Shown in pieces: positions 1-8,992 of a stretch of DNA of 64,000 nt (the first letter of the stretch is position 1; the number at the start of each line of letters is the position of its first letter). The translations under genes and the position numbers were made by a program. Under the pieces are notes generated by a model. That model was not told the origin of the DNA, made no database searches, and was given only the letters and a program-made list of their open reading frames with translations. The stretch is from the NCBI GenBank assembly GCA_030998225.1, contig JAPYXD010000553.1:2356001-2420000 (forward strand). The letters are read 5' to 3'. Source of the DNA: Diplolepis rosae (lineage: Eukaryota; Arthropoda; Insecta; Hymenoptera; Diplolepididae).

Positions 1-593
1 CGTCGTTCCTTGATAAAAAAGGGACCACAATAATCTACACCCACATTGACAAATGGTCGATCGAATGAAACTCTATTCTTTGGTAAGTCTCCCATTAAGT
101 AGTTGGTTTCGCGGGGCTTTGCTCGAAAACATCGTACACATTGACGAATAATGTGTCTTGTGGTATTGCGACCATCAATTGGCCAGAAGGTCTCACGCAC
201 GCCATATAATGTCGCGTTGATACCGGCATGCATACGATTCACATGCTCCTCGCGAATAATGAGTCTTGTAATAGGGTGATTTCTTGGAAGTATAACAGGA
301 TGTTTCTGAGATTCGGGAAGTTGAGCGTGAGTCAGTCTACCTCCAACTTTGAGAAGACCTGACTCAAGAAAAGGATTTAAGTTTAAAAGTTTGCTTTTAG
401 AATTAATTGGCAGTTTGTGGGACAATGCGTGAAGTTCTTTGTAAAAGACTTCTGCTTGAGTTGTTTTAATTATTTTTTGAAAGGCGTTCTTATATTCATC
501 TGTAGACAGCCTTCCAGTTTTACGAAATTCTTTTTTCGTTTTAGAATTGTAAATAAACCTAAGACAATTGGCTAAAACAATTGTCAGCTTTTT
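1..593 (-). CDS. pol: BEL/Pao integrase, N-terminal part (continuation of pol in a +1-shifted frame; runs off window)
   Basis: The frame is open for about 197 codons from 593 to the window edge, with no stop. It has no convincing start of its own and overlaps the end of the upstream frame, so it is the displaced continuation of pol. An integrase zinc-binding domain is visible: HX4H at 245-228 and CX2C at 140-129, the HHCC arrangement of retroelement integrases. Further on, a VGVDYCGPF segment contains the first Asp of the catalytic DDE triad (codon 35-33). The second Asp and the Glu lie outside the window. Integrase inserts the cDNA into host chromosomes. As written, this part could only be made from this copy by +1 frameshifting; a one-base insertion or an assembly error in the A6 run is simpler. 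Confidence 0.88.
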
Positions 594-3500
594 TCAAGTT
601 ACTAAACTTTCTCAGAATTTCATTTTCCCTAGGCTTTGATTCTTGTGAAATAAGAAGTGAAAGAGTTGAAGGAGCTTTGGTTTCAGGAATTTCATGTCTA
701 TGAAATGACAATTGAGGCCAAGAATCAGAGTTTTGCCTCAACCATTGAGGGCCCTGACTCCAAAGATTGTTTTTTAAGAATTCTTGAGGGCTCTGACCCC
801 TTGAAATCAAGTCAGCTGGATTGTCAAGAGTAGGCACGTGTCGCCAATCTTGAGGTCGAATTTCTGCTTGGATTTCAGCAACTCTGTTTGCGACAAAGGT
901 CTTTAAGGTATGGGAAGGGGTGTTAATCCAGTTGAGTACAATTGTTGAGTCTGACCAAAAGTATGTCTTATTAATTTGAAATGGGAAGGCCTTAATTGTA
1001 GCTTTAAATAACTTTGCCAAAAGATTTGCTGCGCACAATTCAAGCCGAGGTAAGGTAGTCGCCTTTAATGGAGCTACTCGCGATTTAGAACAAACTAAGG
1101 CACTATGATGCTTGCCTTGCTTGTTAGTTGATCTAAGGTAAAGACACGCCCCGTATGCCTTTTCGCTGGCATCACAGAATCCGTGTAATTGAATTTCAGA
1201 TGGATCTGGGATTAAAATGAATCGATTAAATTTAACATCATTGAGAAGCTGCAGCTGTTGCTTAAATTTGATCCAGAAGTCTTGAATTTCTGGAGGTACG
1301 GGAGTATCCCATTCGAGTTGCAGCTTCCAAAGTTGCTGTATAAGTATTTTGGCTAAAACGACCGTTGGACCGAGTAGACCTAAAGGGTCAAAAAGTTTTG
1401 AAATTTGCGACAGAATTGAACGTTTTGTGCTAGGCTCCTTGGAGTCAAGTGAATTTACTGTGTAAAAGATGAAGTCACTAGCAGCATCCCAATGAAGGCC
1501 CAATGCCTTCACGGCTTCCGTAGGATTTAAGGTCATAAAGGCCTTGGAGTTTTCGCTAGGGAAGTTCTTTATTAATTCGGGGTGGTTTGATCCCCATTTT
1601 CTGAGATTGAAACCGCCTCTTTTGAGAAGATTGATCAAATCGTCTCGAAGGTTGATTGCATCCTGAAAAGTTTGTGCACCTGTAAGCAGGTCATCCACGT
1701 AAAAATCGCGTTTTAGAATTGTAGACGCAGTTGGAAAAGATTCGCGCTCATCTTCAGCCAGTTGATGGAGAGTGCGGATAGCGAGAAAGGGAGCACAGGC
1801 AGTTCCAAAGGTTACCGTGTTTAGCTTATAAATCTTTACAGGTTCTTGAGGCGACTCACGCCACAAAATTTTTTGAAAAAGACTGTCTCTATGAGATATC
1901 TGTATTTGCCTATACATCTGCTCGATGTCAGCAGTAAGAGCGTAACGAAAGCATCGAAAACGGGTAATTATTGAAAAGAGATCCTCTTGGATGGTTGGTC
2001 CGATGAGTAGAGTGTCGTTTAAAGAGATGCCAGACGATGTTTTGGCAGACCCATCAAATACAACTCTTACCTTCGTCGTGAGGCTAGAAGATTTTACTAC
2101 TGCGTGATGTGGGAGATAAAAACCTTGATCAATAGGCTCACAATCTGACACCAGGGTCAGATGCGATTCCTTGAGATACCCTTGAATGCATTCCGAGTAA
2201 GTTGTTTTAAGGAAGGAATCCTTTTCGAATCTTCGTTCTAATGAATAAAGGCGTTGAAAGGCAGTATTTTTCGAGTTACCAAGATCATACCGTTTTTTGT
2301 TAAAAGGAAGGCGGACGCAATAACGACCTGATTCGGTTCTTTGAACATTTTTCTGGAAATGTTCTTCACATTCTAATTCTTCACTTGACCTTACATTTGA
2401 AACAGAATCGACTCCTAATTCCCAGAGTATGGGCAATTCTTGAAATTTAATTACATTGCAAGTGATTGGAGATATAAATTTGGACATGCAAGGCTTTGAA
2501 ATTCGACCCGCGATGATCCATCCGAGAAGCGTTTCCTGGTACACTGCTGGTTGCCCTTTAACTCGAATTTGGCCGGAGCGTAAAAGTAAATAAAAGTGTT
2601 CTGCCCCTATTAAGAGGTCGATATCAGCAGGCTTGCAAAAATCAGGATCAGCCAAACTGACACCTGCCGGAATCTGAAATAGTTTTTTATCGAGAGAAAG
2701 ACTAGGCATTTTATCTGAAATTTCTCTAAAAATTAAGCATGACAGGTTAATTTCAGCGTCTGTATACCTAGATTTTATTTTTGCGACCGTGCTATGATTG
2801 ACTTTAGAACAGAGATTTTGAGCACCCTTGAGTTGTATATCTACTCGAGTTTTTGCAAGCCCTAATGCTGTTGCCAACTTCTCAGTAATTGAATTGCACT
2901 GAGAGCATGAATCCAAAAGAACACGGCAAGGTTGAAACTCGCCTTTATTATTCAAAATATCGACAATTGCGGTACCTAAAATGACTTGGGACGTATTCAA
3001 GGATTGACAGTTCAACAATTGAGTAGCAGCTACAGATGTGGAAGGACACGAATTGTCTGCAGTTTGTTTCTCAAAATGAAGAAGAGTATGATGCCTTCCT
3101 TGACACTTTCTACAAGTGGTAGATCGACAATCAATGGTACGGTGGTATCCATTTAAACAATTGTGGCAGAGCGCAGTCTTTTTAATCTTATTATATCTTT
3201 CATGTGGGGACATTTTTTGAAAGGAGGAACATGACGATGGCATATGATTTTCCTTGCAAATAGGACACTCCGAATTTGTATACATTTTGGAATCAACCGC
3301 GGTTTTCATACAAAATTGTGATGGTTTGGATTTGAAATGAGACCTTGAGTTTGATTTGTTTACATCTGTCCTTTGAAATGAACCTTGTTTAAAATTGAAT
3401 TGAGATGAGTCAATGAGTGCACGATGTTCGAGAAAGGTAATCATCTCATCAAAGGAGGGAACGTTTTTATGTTTAAGACTTTCTTCCCATTTTTCTTTAG

Positions 3501-4287
3501 TATAAGGATTTAATTTTTCTTTAATAATAAAAACAAGAAGTGTATCCCACCGATCTTCTGCCTTGATTAATGCATTTAGAGCTCTAACTTGTTTTTGCAC
3601 ATTATCAAGAAAACTTTGAATTGAAAATTCTTTTGATACGTGTTGAGTCTCGATTAAGGATTTTAAATGACTTTCTACAATATACCGACGGTTGTCATAC
3701 CGTTTTTTAAGGAGTTCCCAAGCAACCGTATAGTTTTCGGGAGTTGTTTCGAGCGAAGCGATTACTTCAGCTGCTTTATCCTTCAAACACGCCTTCAAAT
3801 AATAAAATTTGTGTAATTCTGGAATGGATGGGTTGTCATGACACATTGACTTGAATGATTCATAAAAGTTGAGCCAAGTGTCATACGAACCATGAAATGT
3901 GGGAGTTTGAAGCTTGGGAAGTTCAAATCGCGACCCTGGTAGAATTGAAAGAGTATTTTGTGGGGCGAACATTGTGGTGCCTATTGATAAATTTCTTAAA
4001 TGTTTTTTAGCTAGTGCACTGATCGCGTAAAAACGATTTTGAACCTGTAACCTTTCTGAATCATTTTCTGCTTCTTCTTCTGCATTTGTGGCAACGTCGT
4101 CTATTTTGTCTTGGACTTGTTGAAACTCGTCCCAAAGTTTCCAATGTTTATCTAATCTAGTTTCTAAGTCAAGTGACTCTACATACGTTTCTTCATTAAT
4201 TGATTTTAAAATATTTTCAAAGTAGGTTAATTGACGTTTAATTGAGCCACGAAGCTTTTTGAATTTATTGAGCGAGTTATCAGTCAT
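559..4287 (-). CDS. gag-pol: BEL/Pao Gag-Pol polyprotein: Gag, aspartic protease, reverse transcriptase, RNase H
   Basis: This is a 1242-codon frame starting at the first ATG after the leader (4287-4285). Residues 1-100 are helical with charged, coiled-coil-like stretches. About 120-290 resembles the DUF1759 gag domain. Cys/His clusters lie at 341-353 (CX2CX3HX4C), 374-387 (a canonical CX2CX4HX4C zinc knuckle) and 392-404 (CX2CX3HX4H). A retropepsin-like region (DUF1758 type) has LLDSCSQ around Asp459. Reverse transcriptase spans about 720-900, with motif A Asp787, the FGTACAP segment at 827-833 and the YVDD box at 863-866. The Pao-type RNase H/A17 region follows, with candidate acidic residues Asp1039, Glu1083, Asp1113 and Asp1159. 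The product would make the particle and copy the RNA into cDNA in the cytoplasm. The frame stops at 561-559, before integrase, a few codons after an A6 run (589-594) where frame is lost; the last dozen or so residues are therefore probably out of frame. Domain calls come from motif recognition, not a profile search. Confidence 0.93.
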   Translation of the reverse strand: MTDNSLNKFKKLRGSIKRQLTYFENILKSINEETYVESLDLETRLDKHWKLWDEFQQVQDKIDDVATNAEEEAENDSERLQVQNRFYAISALAKKHLRNLSIGTTMFAPQNTLSILPGSRFELPKLQTPTFHGSYDTWLNFYESFKSMCHDNPSIPELHKFYYLKACLKDKAAEVIASLETTPENYTVAWELLKKRYDNRRYIVESHLKSLIETQHVSKEFSIQSFLDNVQKQVRALNALIKAEDRWDTLLVFIIKEKLNPYTKEKWEESLKHKNVPSFDEMITFLEHRALIDSSQFNFKQGSFQRTDVNKSNSRSHFKSKPSQFCMKTAVDSKMYTNSECPICKENHMPSSCSSFQKMSPHERYNKIKKTALCHNCLNGYHRTIDCRSTTCRKCQGRHHTLLHFEKQTADNSCPSTSVAATQLLNCQSLNTSQVILGTAIVDILNNKGEFQPCRVLLDSCSQCNSITEKLATALGLAKTRVDIQLKGAQNLCSKVNHSTVAKIKSRYTDAEINLSCLIFREISDKMPSLSLDKKLFQIPAGVSLADPDFCKPADIDLLIGAEHFYLLLRSGQIRVKGQPAVYQETLLGWIIAGRISKPCMSKFISPITCNVIKFQELPILWELGVDSVSNVRSSEELECEEHFQKNVQRTESGRYCVRLPFNKKRYDLGNSKNTAFQRLYSLERRFEKDSFLKTTYSECIQGYLKESHLTLVSDCEPIDQGFYLPHHAVVKSSSLTTKVRVVFDGSAKTSSGISLNDTLLIGPTIQEDLFSIITRFRCFRYALTADIEQMYRQIQISHRDSLFQKILWRESPQEPVKIYKLNTVTFGTACAPFLAIRTLHQLAEDERESFPTASTILKRDFYVDDLLTGAQTFQDAINLRDDLINLLKRGGFNLRKWGSNHPELIKNFPSENSKAFMTLNPTEAVKALGLHWDAASDFIFYTVNSLDSKEPSTKRSILSQISKLFDPLGLLGPTVVLAKILIQQLWKLQLEWDTPVPPEIQDFWIKFKQQLQLLNDVKFNRFILIPDPSEIQLHGFCDASEKAYGACLYLRSTNKQGKHHSALVCSKSRVAPLKATTLPRLELCAANLLAKLFKATIKAFPFQINKTYFWSDSTIVLNWINTPSHTLKTFVANRVAEIQAEIRPQDWRHVPTLDNPADLISRGQSPQEFLKNNLWSQGPQWLRQNSDSWPQLSFHRHEIPETKAPSTLSLLISQESKPRENEILRKFSNLKKADNCFSQLS

Positions 4288-5005
4288 AATTATTTCGTTT
4301 GTTAAAATTAAGGCACTTGTTTGGAAAGGGACTGAAAGATTGGAAAATGAGATTGGAACTCTTTTGACTTACTTGTGGGTATCAGAGCAGACTTGAGATG
4401 TTTAGCAGACCACAGCTTCCTCAACCTTGACCGGATGAAGTTGAATTGGAATCGACTGGATTTGACTGGACTCTGAGTTGAATTCCGGTGATGAATCTGT
4501 TTCTGAGTTTTGAAATGATCCTCAGATAATTCCTTGGTGCAGCGACGTCTTGCTGATGTTGATGTAAGATTGCTTAGAATCAATTTTGGCAATGAAGGTG
4601 TTCCTGGGTGTTGAAATCGACTTGGAGTTTCACAAGTCTTTCCAGAAGTAGTTTCTTCAGCTTGTCAGTGTCTTCGTTGAAAAGATGAAAAAGGAGCACG
4701 CGAATCTTGAAATCTTCTCCTTTGGCGCTAGCTTGCTTTGCAGTTTCGACTATCTATCAGTGATGAAATTGAAAATGATAATTTTTATGAGTAAAGAGTA
4801 AAACTTCACTCAAATGCTTTTTGCGAATATCATTAAAAGTCACTTGCGTGTCGTGGAACTATCACAATACACTGTAATTGTTAATATCGATGTTGCATCG
4901 AGTTCACATAATTTGACATTCACTTTGTTTTGTTTCACTGGTAGTCGATGAAAGGCAATGTTCTTCACGTTATTTTGCGAATATGGAACACGCACGTAAG
5001 AACAT
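4288..5005 (-). other. Retrotransposon 5' leader (untranslated region between primer-binding site and gag)
   Basis: About 718 bp separate the primer-binding site from the gag start. BEL/Pao leaders usually hold packaging and dimerisation signals, but none can be recognised here by eye. A 94-codon ATG frame (4592-4308) lies just upstream of gag. It is basic and Ser/Thr-rich, with no motif I recognise, and I treat it as chance. Confidence 0.7.
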
Positions 5006-5023
5006 CCGCGACTCGAAGGACCA
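5006..5023 (-). other. Candidate tRNA primer-binding site
   Basis: On the minus strand this begins TGG, as required to pair with the CCA end of a tRNA, and continues TCCTTCGAGTCGCGG. It lies 3 bp after the presumed LTR end, the normal place for minus-strand cDNA priming. The tRNA species cannot be named without a tRNA set. Confidence 0.7.
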
Positions 5024-5094
5024 AAATGTTTTTGTGTCGGGTTGAAAAGAAAGTTATAAAATGAAGACACTGTTGATCTTTAAGTTAAGGAACA

Positions 5095-5100
5095 TTTATT
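5095..5100 (-). terminator. Candidate LTR polyadenylation signal AATAAA
   Basis: A perfect AATAAA on the minus strand, downstream of the candidate TATA box and 66 bp before the presumed LTR end. It would act in the 3' LTR copy to end the genomic RNA. Confidence 0.5.
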
Positions 5101-5146
5101 TTAACTATTCAGACATAATTTCAGATTCGCGCGCTTGAAGAATTAC

Positions 5147-5153
5147 TTTATAG
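5147..5153 (-). promoter_or_regulatory. Candidate LTR TATA box
   Basis: TATAAAG on the minus strand, in a locally CG-poor stretch, lies about 50 bp upstream of AATAAA. In compact arthropod LTRs the TATA box, start site and poly(A) signal cluster in this way. Transcription would start roughly 25-30 bp downstream, near 5120. Inferred from position and motif only. Confidence 0.5.
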
Positions 5154-5698
5154 AATGACGGTTCGTTCAGTTCTGTCTTGGTCATGAGTTCGATTACCAT
5201 TCGGAGAAGCTAAAATGCTGGGAAGGTGTGTTTCGCATATTTTACAAAAAGTTGTGATTGGTGGGATGACAAAAAATGGGATGTTTCGTCTATGTCTATT
5301 GGTTGACATTTGGAAAAACCCGAAGACAATGTGTAGGCCCTATTTGAGTTCGTCCGAATTCTGAGTATCATAAACGACTTAGGACGGCCGGAGCCCTAAG
5401 TGCATAAAATAGAGTTTGAAACAGTCCGCAGCCATCGGTAATGGTCAAGTCATAAAAGCCGGAACTTAGTAAACATACAAATGGCCTAAAGTCTATTCAA
5501 TTTCTTACATTTGTCTAACATCTGCACAGTTATGGCTTATTTGGTAAAAATGACAATTTAGTAATTTCAGAACTAATAAAGTCGGCTGCGGCTGGAATCT
5601 TTCTTACAATTTAGATGTACCAATGTGATATTTACAATAGTTGAAAAATCTCCAGTCAACCTTAGATATCTTATTTCAGGGATAAAATTACAAATAAT

Positions 5699-5713
5699 TG
5701 TTACCTTGTAACA
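5699..5713. repeat. Terminal palindrome at the outer LTR end
   Basis: TGTTAC and GTAACA form a perfect 6-bp inverted repeat around a 3-base centre, ending exactly at the junction with satellite DNA. It includes the TGT terminus that integrase would recognise. Confidence 0.7.
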
Positions 5714-7221
5714 GTGGCCAAGTAATGCGCGAGTTCTTAGGATTATAAGAATTTTTCTAAAGTGGCCAAGTAATACGCGAGTACTTAGGATTATAAGAAT
5801 TTTTCTAAAGTGGCCAAGTAATACGCGAGATTTCCGGACTCTGACTTTAAATAAGGTGGCCAAGTAATGCGCGAATTCTTAGGAGTATAAGAATTTTTCT
5901 AAAGTGGCCAAGTAATACGCGAGATTTCCGGACTCTGACCTTAAGTAAGGTGGTCAAGTAGTACGCGAGATTTCCGGACTCTGACTTTAAGTAAGGTGGC
6001 CAAGTAATGCGCGAGTTCTTAGGAGTATAAGAATTTTTATAAGTAGCCAAGTAATACGCGAGTTAAACGAAGTCTGTCTTAAAAAGAGTGGCCAAGTAAT
6101 GCGCGAATTCTTAGGAGTATAAGAATTGTTATAAAGTGGCCAACTAATACGCGAGATTTCCGGACTCTGACTTAAAGTAAAGTGGCCAAGTAATGCGCGA
6201 GTTCTTAGGATTTTAAGAATTTTTCTAAAGTGGCCAAGTAATACGCGAGATTTCCGGACTCTGACTTTAAATAAGGTGGCCAAGTAATGCGCGAATTCTT
6301 AGGAGTATAAGAATTGTTATAAAGTGGCCAACTAATACGCGAGATTTCCGGACTCTGACTTAAAGTAAAGTGGCCAAGTAATGCGCGAGTTCTTAGGATT
6401 TTAAGAATTTTTCTAAAGTGGCCAAGTAATACGCGAGATTTCTGGACTCTGACTTTAAATAAGGTGGCCAAGTAATGCGCGAATTCTTAGGAGTATAAGA
6501 ATTTTTATAAAGTGGCCAAGTAATACGCGAATTCTTAGGAGTATAAGAATTTTTCTAAAGTGGCCAAGTAATACGCGAGATTTCCGGACTCTGACCTTAA
6601 GTAAGGTGGCCAAGTAATGCGCGAGTTCAATGGACCACAGGACTGATATAAATACATAAGTGGTCTCGTAATACGCGAGTTAAACGAAGTCTGACTTAAA
6701 GTAAAGTGGCCAAGTAATACGCGAGATTTCCGGACTCCGACTTTAAGTAAGGTGGCCAAGTAATGCGCGAGTTCTTAGGAGTATAAGAATTGTTATAAAG
6801 TGGCCAAGTAATACGCGAATTCATAGGAGTATAAGAATTTTTCTAAAGTGGTCAAGTAGTACGCGAGATTTCCGGATTCTGACTTTAAGTAAGGTGGCCA
6901 AGTAATGCGCGAGTTCTTAGGAGTATAAGAATTTTTATAAGTAGCCAAGTAATACGCGAGTTAAACGAAGTCTGTCTTAAAAAGAGTGGCCAAGTAATGC
7001 GCGAATTCTTAGGAGTATAAGAATTGTTATAAAGTGGCCAACTAATACGCGAGATTTCCGGACTCTGACTTAAAGTAAAGTGGCCAAGTAATGCGCGAGT
7101 TCTTAGGATTATAAGAATTTTTCTAAAGTGGCCAAGTAATACGCGAATTCATAGGAGTATAAGAATTTTTCTAACGTGGTCAAGTAGTACTCGAGATTTC
7201 CGGACTCTGACTTTAAGTAAG
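5714..7221. repeat. Irregular satellite mosaic next to the retrotransposon
   Basis: A and B monomers occur in irregular order, with some A-A neighbours and one D1 monomer (6606-6659). No long period is evident. Monomers are not more degraded here than elsewhere, which fits a recent retrotransposon insertion rather than an old array edge. Confidence 0.8.
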
Positions 7222-8992
7222 GTGGCCAAGTAATGCGCGAGTTCTGAGGAGTATAAGAATTTTTATAAGTAGCCAAGTAATACGCGAGTTAAACGAAGTC
7301 TGTCTTAAAAAGAGTGGCCAAGTAATGCGCGAATTCTTAGGAGTATAAGAATTGTTATAAAGTGGCCAACTAATACGCGAGATTTCCGGACTCTGACTTA
7401 AAGTAAAGTGGCCAAGTAATGCGCGAATTCTTAGGAGTATAAGAATTTTTATAAAGTGGCCAAGTAATACGCGAGATTTCCGGACTCTGACTTTAAGTAA
7501 GGTGATCAAGTAATGCGCGAATTCTTAGGAGTATAAGAATTGTTATAAGTAGCCAAGTAATACGCGAGTTAAACGAAGTCTGTCTTAAAAAGAGTGGCCA
7601 AGTAATGCGCGAATTCTTAGGAGTATAAGAATTGTTATAAAGTGGCCAACTAATACGCGAGATTTCCGGACTCTGACTTTAAGTAAGGTGGCCAAGTAAT
7701 GCGCGAGTTCTTAGGAGTATAAGAATTTTTATAAGTAGCCAAGTAATACGCGAGTTAAACGAAGTCTGTCTTAAAAAGAGTGGCCAAGTAATGCGCGAAT
7801 TCTTAGGAGTATAAGAATTGTTATAAAGTGGCCAACTAATACGCGAGATTTCCGGACTCTGACTTAGAGTAAAGTGGCCAAGTAATGCGCGAATTCTTAG
7901 GAGTATAAGAATTTTTATAAAGTGGCCAAGTAATACGCGAGATTTCCGGACTCTGACTTTAAATAAGGTGGCCAAGTAATGCGCGAGTTCTTAGGAGTAT
8001 AAGAATTGTTATAAGTAGCCAAGTAATACGCGAGTTAAACGAAGTCTGTCTTAAAAAGAGTGGCCAAGTAATGCGCGAATTCTTAGGAGTATAAGAATTG
8101 TTATAAAGTGGCCAACTAATACGCGAGATTTCCGGACTCTGACTTAAAGTAAAGTGGCCAAGTAATGCGCGAATTCTTAGGAGTATAAGAATTTTTATAA
8201 AGTGGCCAAGTAATACGCGAGATTTCCGGACTCTGACTTTAATAAGGTGATCAAGTAATGCGCGAGTTCTTAGGAGTATAAGAATTGTTATAAGTAGCCA
8301 AGTAATACGCGAGTTAAACGAAGTCTGTCTTAAAAAGAGTGGCCAAGTAATGCGCGAATTCTTAGGAGTATAAGAATTGTTATAAAGTGGCCAACTAATA
8401 CGCGAGATTTCCGGACTCTGACTTTAAGTAAGGTGGCCAAGTAATGCGCGAGTTCTGAGGAGTATAAGAATTTTTATAAGTAGCCAAGTAATACGCGAGT
8501 TAAACGAAGTCTGTCTTAAAAAGAGTGGCCAAGTAATGCGCGAATTCTTAGGAGTATAAGAATTGTTATAAAGTGGCCAACTAATACGCGAGATTTCCGG
8601 ACTCTGACTTAGAGTAAAGTGGCCAAGTAATGCGCGAATTCTTAGGAGTATAAGAATTTTTATAAAGTGGCCAACTAATACGCGAGATTTCCGGACTCTG
8701 ACTTTAAGTAAGGTGATCAAGTAATGCGCGAATTCTTAGGAGTATAAGAATTGTTATAAGTAGCCAAGTAATACGCGAGTTAAACGAAGTCTGTCTTAAA
8801 AAGAGTGGCCAAGTAATGCGCGAATTCTTAGGAGTATAAGAATTGTTATAAAGTGGCCAACTAATACGCGAGATTTCCGGACTCTGACTTAAAGTAAAGT
8901 GGCCAAGTAATGCGCGAGTTCTTAGGATTATAAGAATTTTTCTAAAGTGGCCAAGTAATACGCGAGATTTCCGGACTCTGACTTTAAATAAG
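7222..8992. repeat. 280-bp hexamer higher-order repeat tract
   Basis: Blocks of six monomers (A-C-A-B-A-B; 47+45+48+46+48+46 = 280 bp) are tandem here. Block starts are 7222, 7502, 7688, 7968, 8247, 8433 and 8713, with lengths 280, 186, 280, 279, 186, 280 and 280. The two 186-bp blocks lack one A-B dimer, and the 279-bp block has a one-base deletion near 8240. Several blocks open with a gtgatc core variant. Confidence 0.85.

Larger units (their letters stand above)
1..5713 (-). mobile_element. BEL/Pao LTR retrotransposon, 5' part (element cut by left window edge)
   Basis: Read on the minus strand, the order is 5' LTR, primer-binding site, leader, gag-protease-RT-RNase H frame, then integrase. 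That order, together with the Pao-type RNase H region and a gag of the DUF1759 kind, identifies the BEL/Pao superfamily (Belpaoviridae). The element starts with TGTTAC at 5713 and ordinary satellite sequence begins at the very next base, so it is inserted in the satellite array. The integrase core, 3' LTR and distal flank lie left of position 1. Only one coding lesion is seen in about 4.3 kb of coding sequence, which suggests a young insertion. Family assignment is firm; the exact LTR borders are inferred because the second LTR is not available for comparison. Confidence 0.93.
5027..5713 (-). repeat. 5' LTR of the BEL/Pao element (about 687 bp)
   Basis: The outer border is well supported: the minus strand starts TGTTAC at 5713 and satellite monomer sequence starts at 5714 without a gap. 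The inner border is placed at ACA (minus strand, 5029-5027) just before the primer-binding site, giving the usual TGT...ACA ends. A TATA box (5153-5147) and AATAAA (5100-5095) imply U3 of about 0.56-0.6 kb and a short R/U5. The 3' LTR is outside the window, so identity between LTRs and exact borders cannot be checked. Confidence 0.78.

Noticed and set aside
4308..4592. 94-codon frame in the retrotransposon leader
   Set aside because: No recognisable motif, separate from gag, and of a length expected by chance.
4840..5070. 76-codon minus-strand frame
   Set aside because: It spans the LTR end and the primer-binding site, which are non-coding in LTR elements.
5521..5528. Alternative outer LTR border at TGTGCAG (minus strand, 5528) or TGTTAG (5520)
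   Set aside because: These would leave about 190 bp of unexplained sequence before the satellite, whereas TGTTAC at 5713 abuts the satellite exactly.
5573..5863. 96-codon frame crossing the LTR/satellite junction
   Set aside because: It joins LTR and satellite sequence, so it cannot be an old gene; its product is satellite translation at one end.
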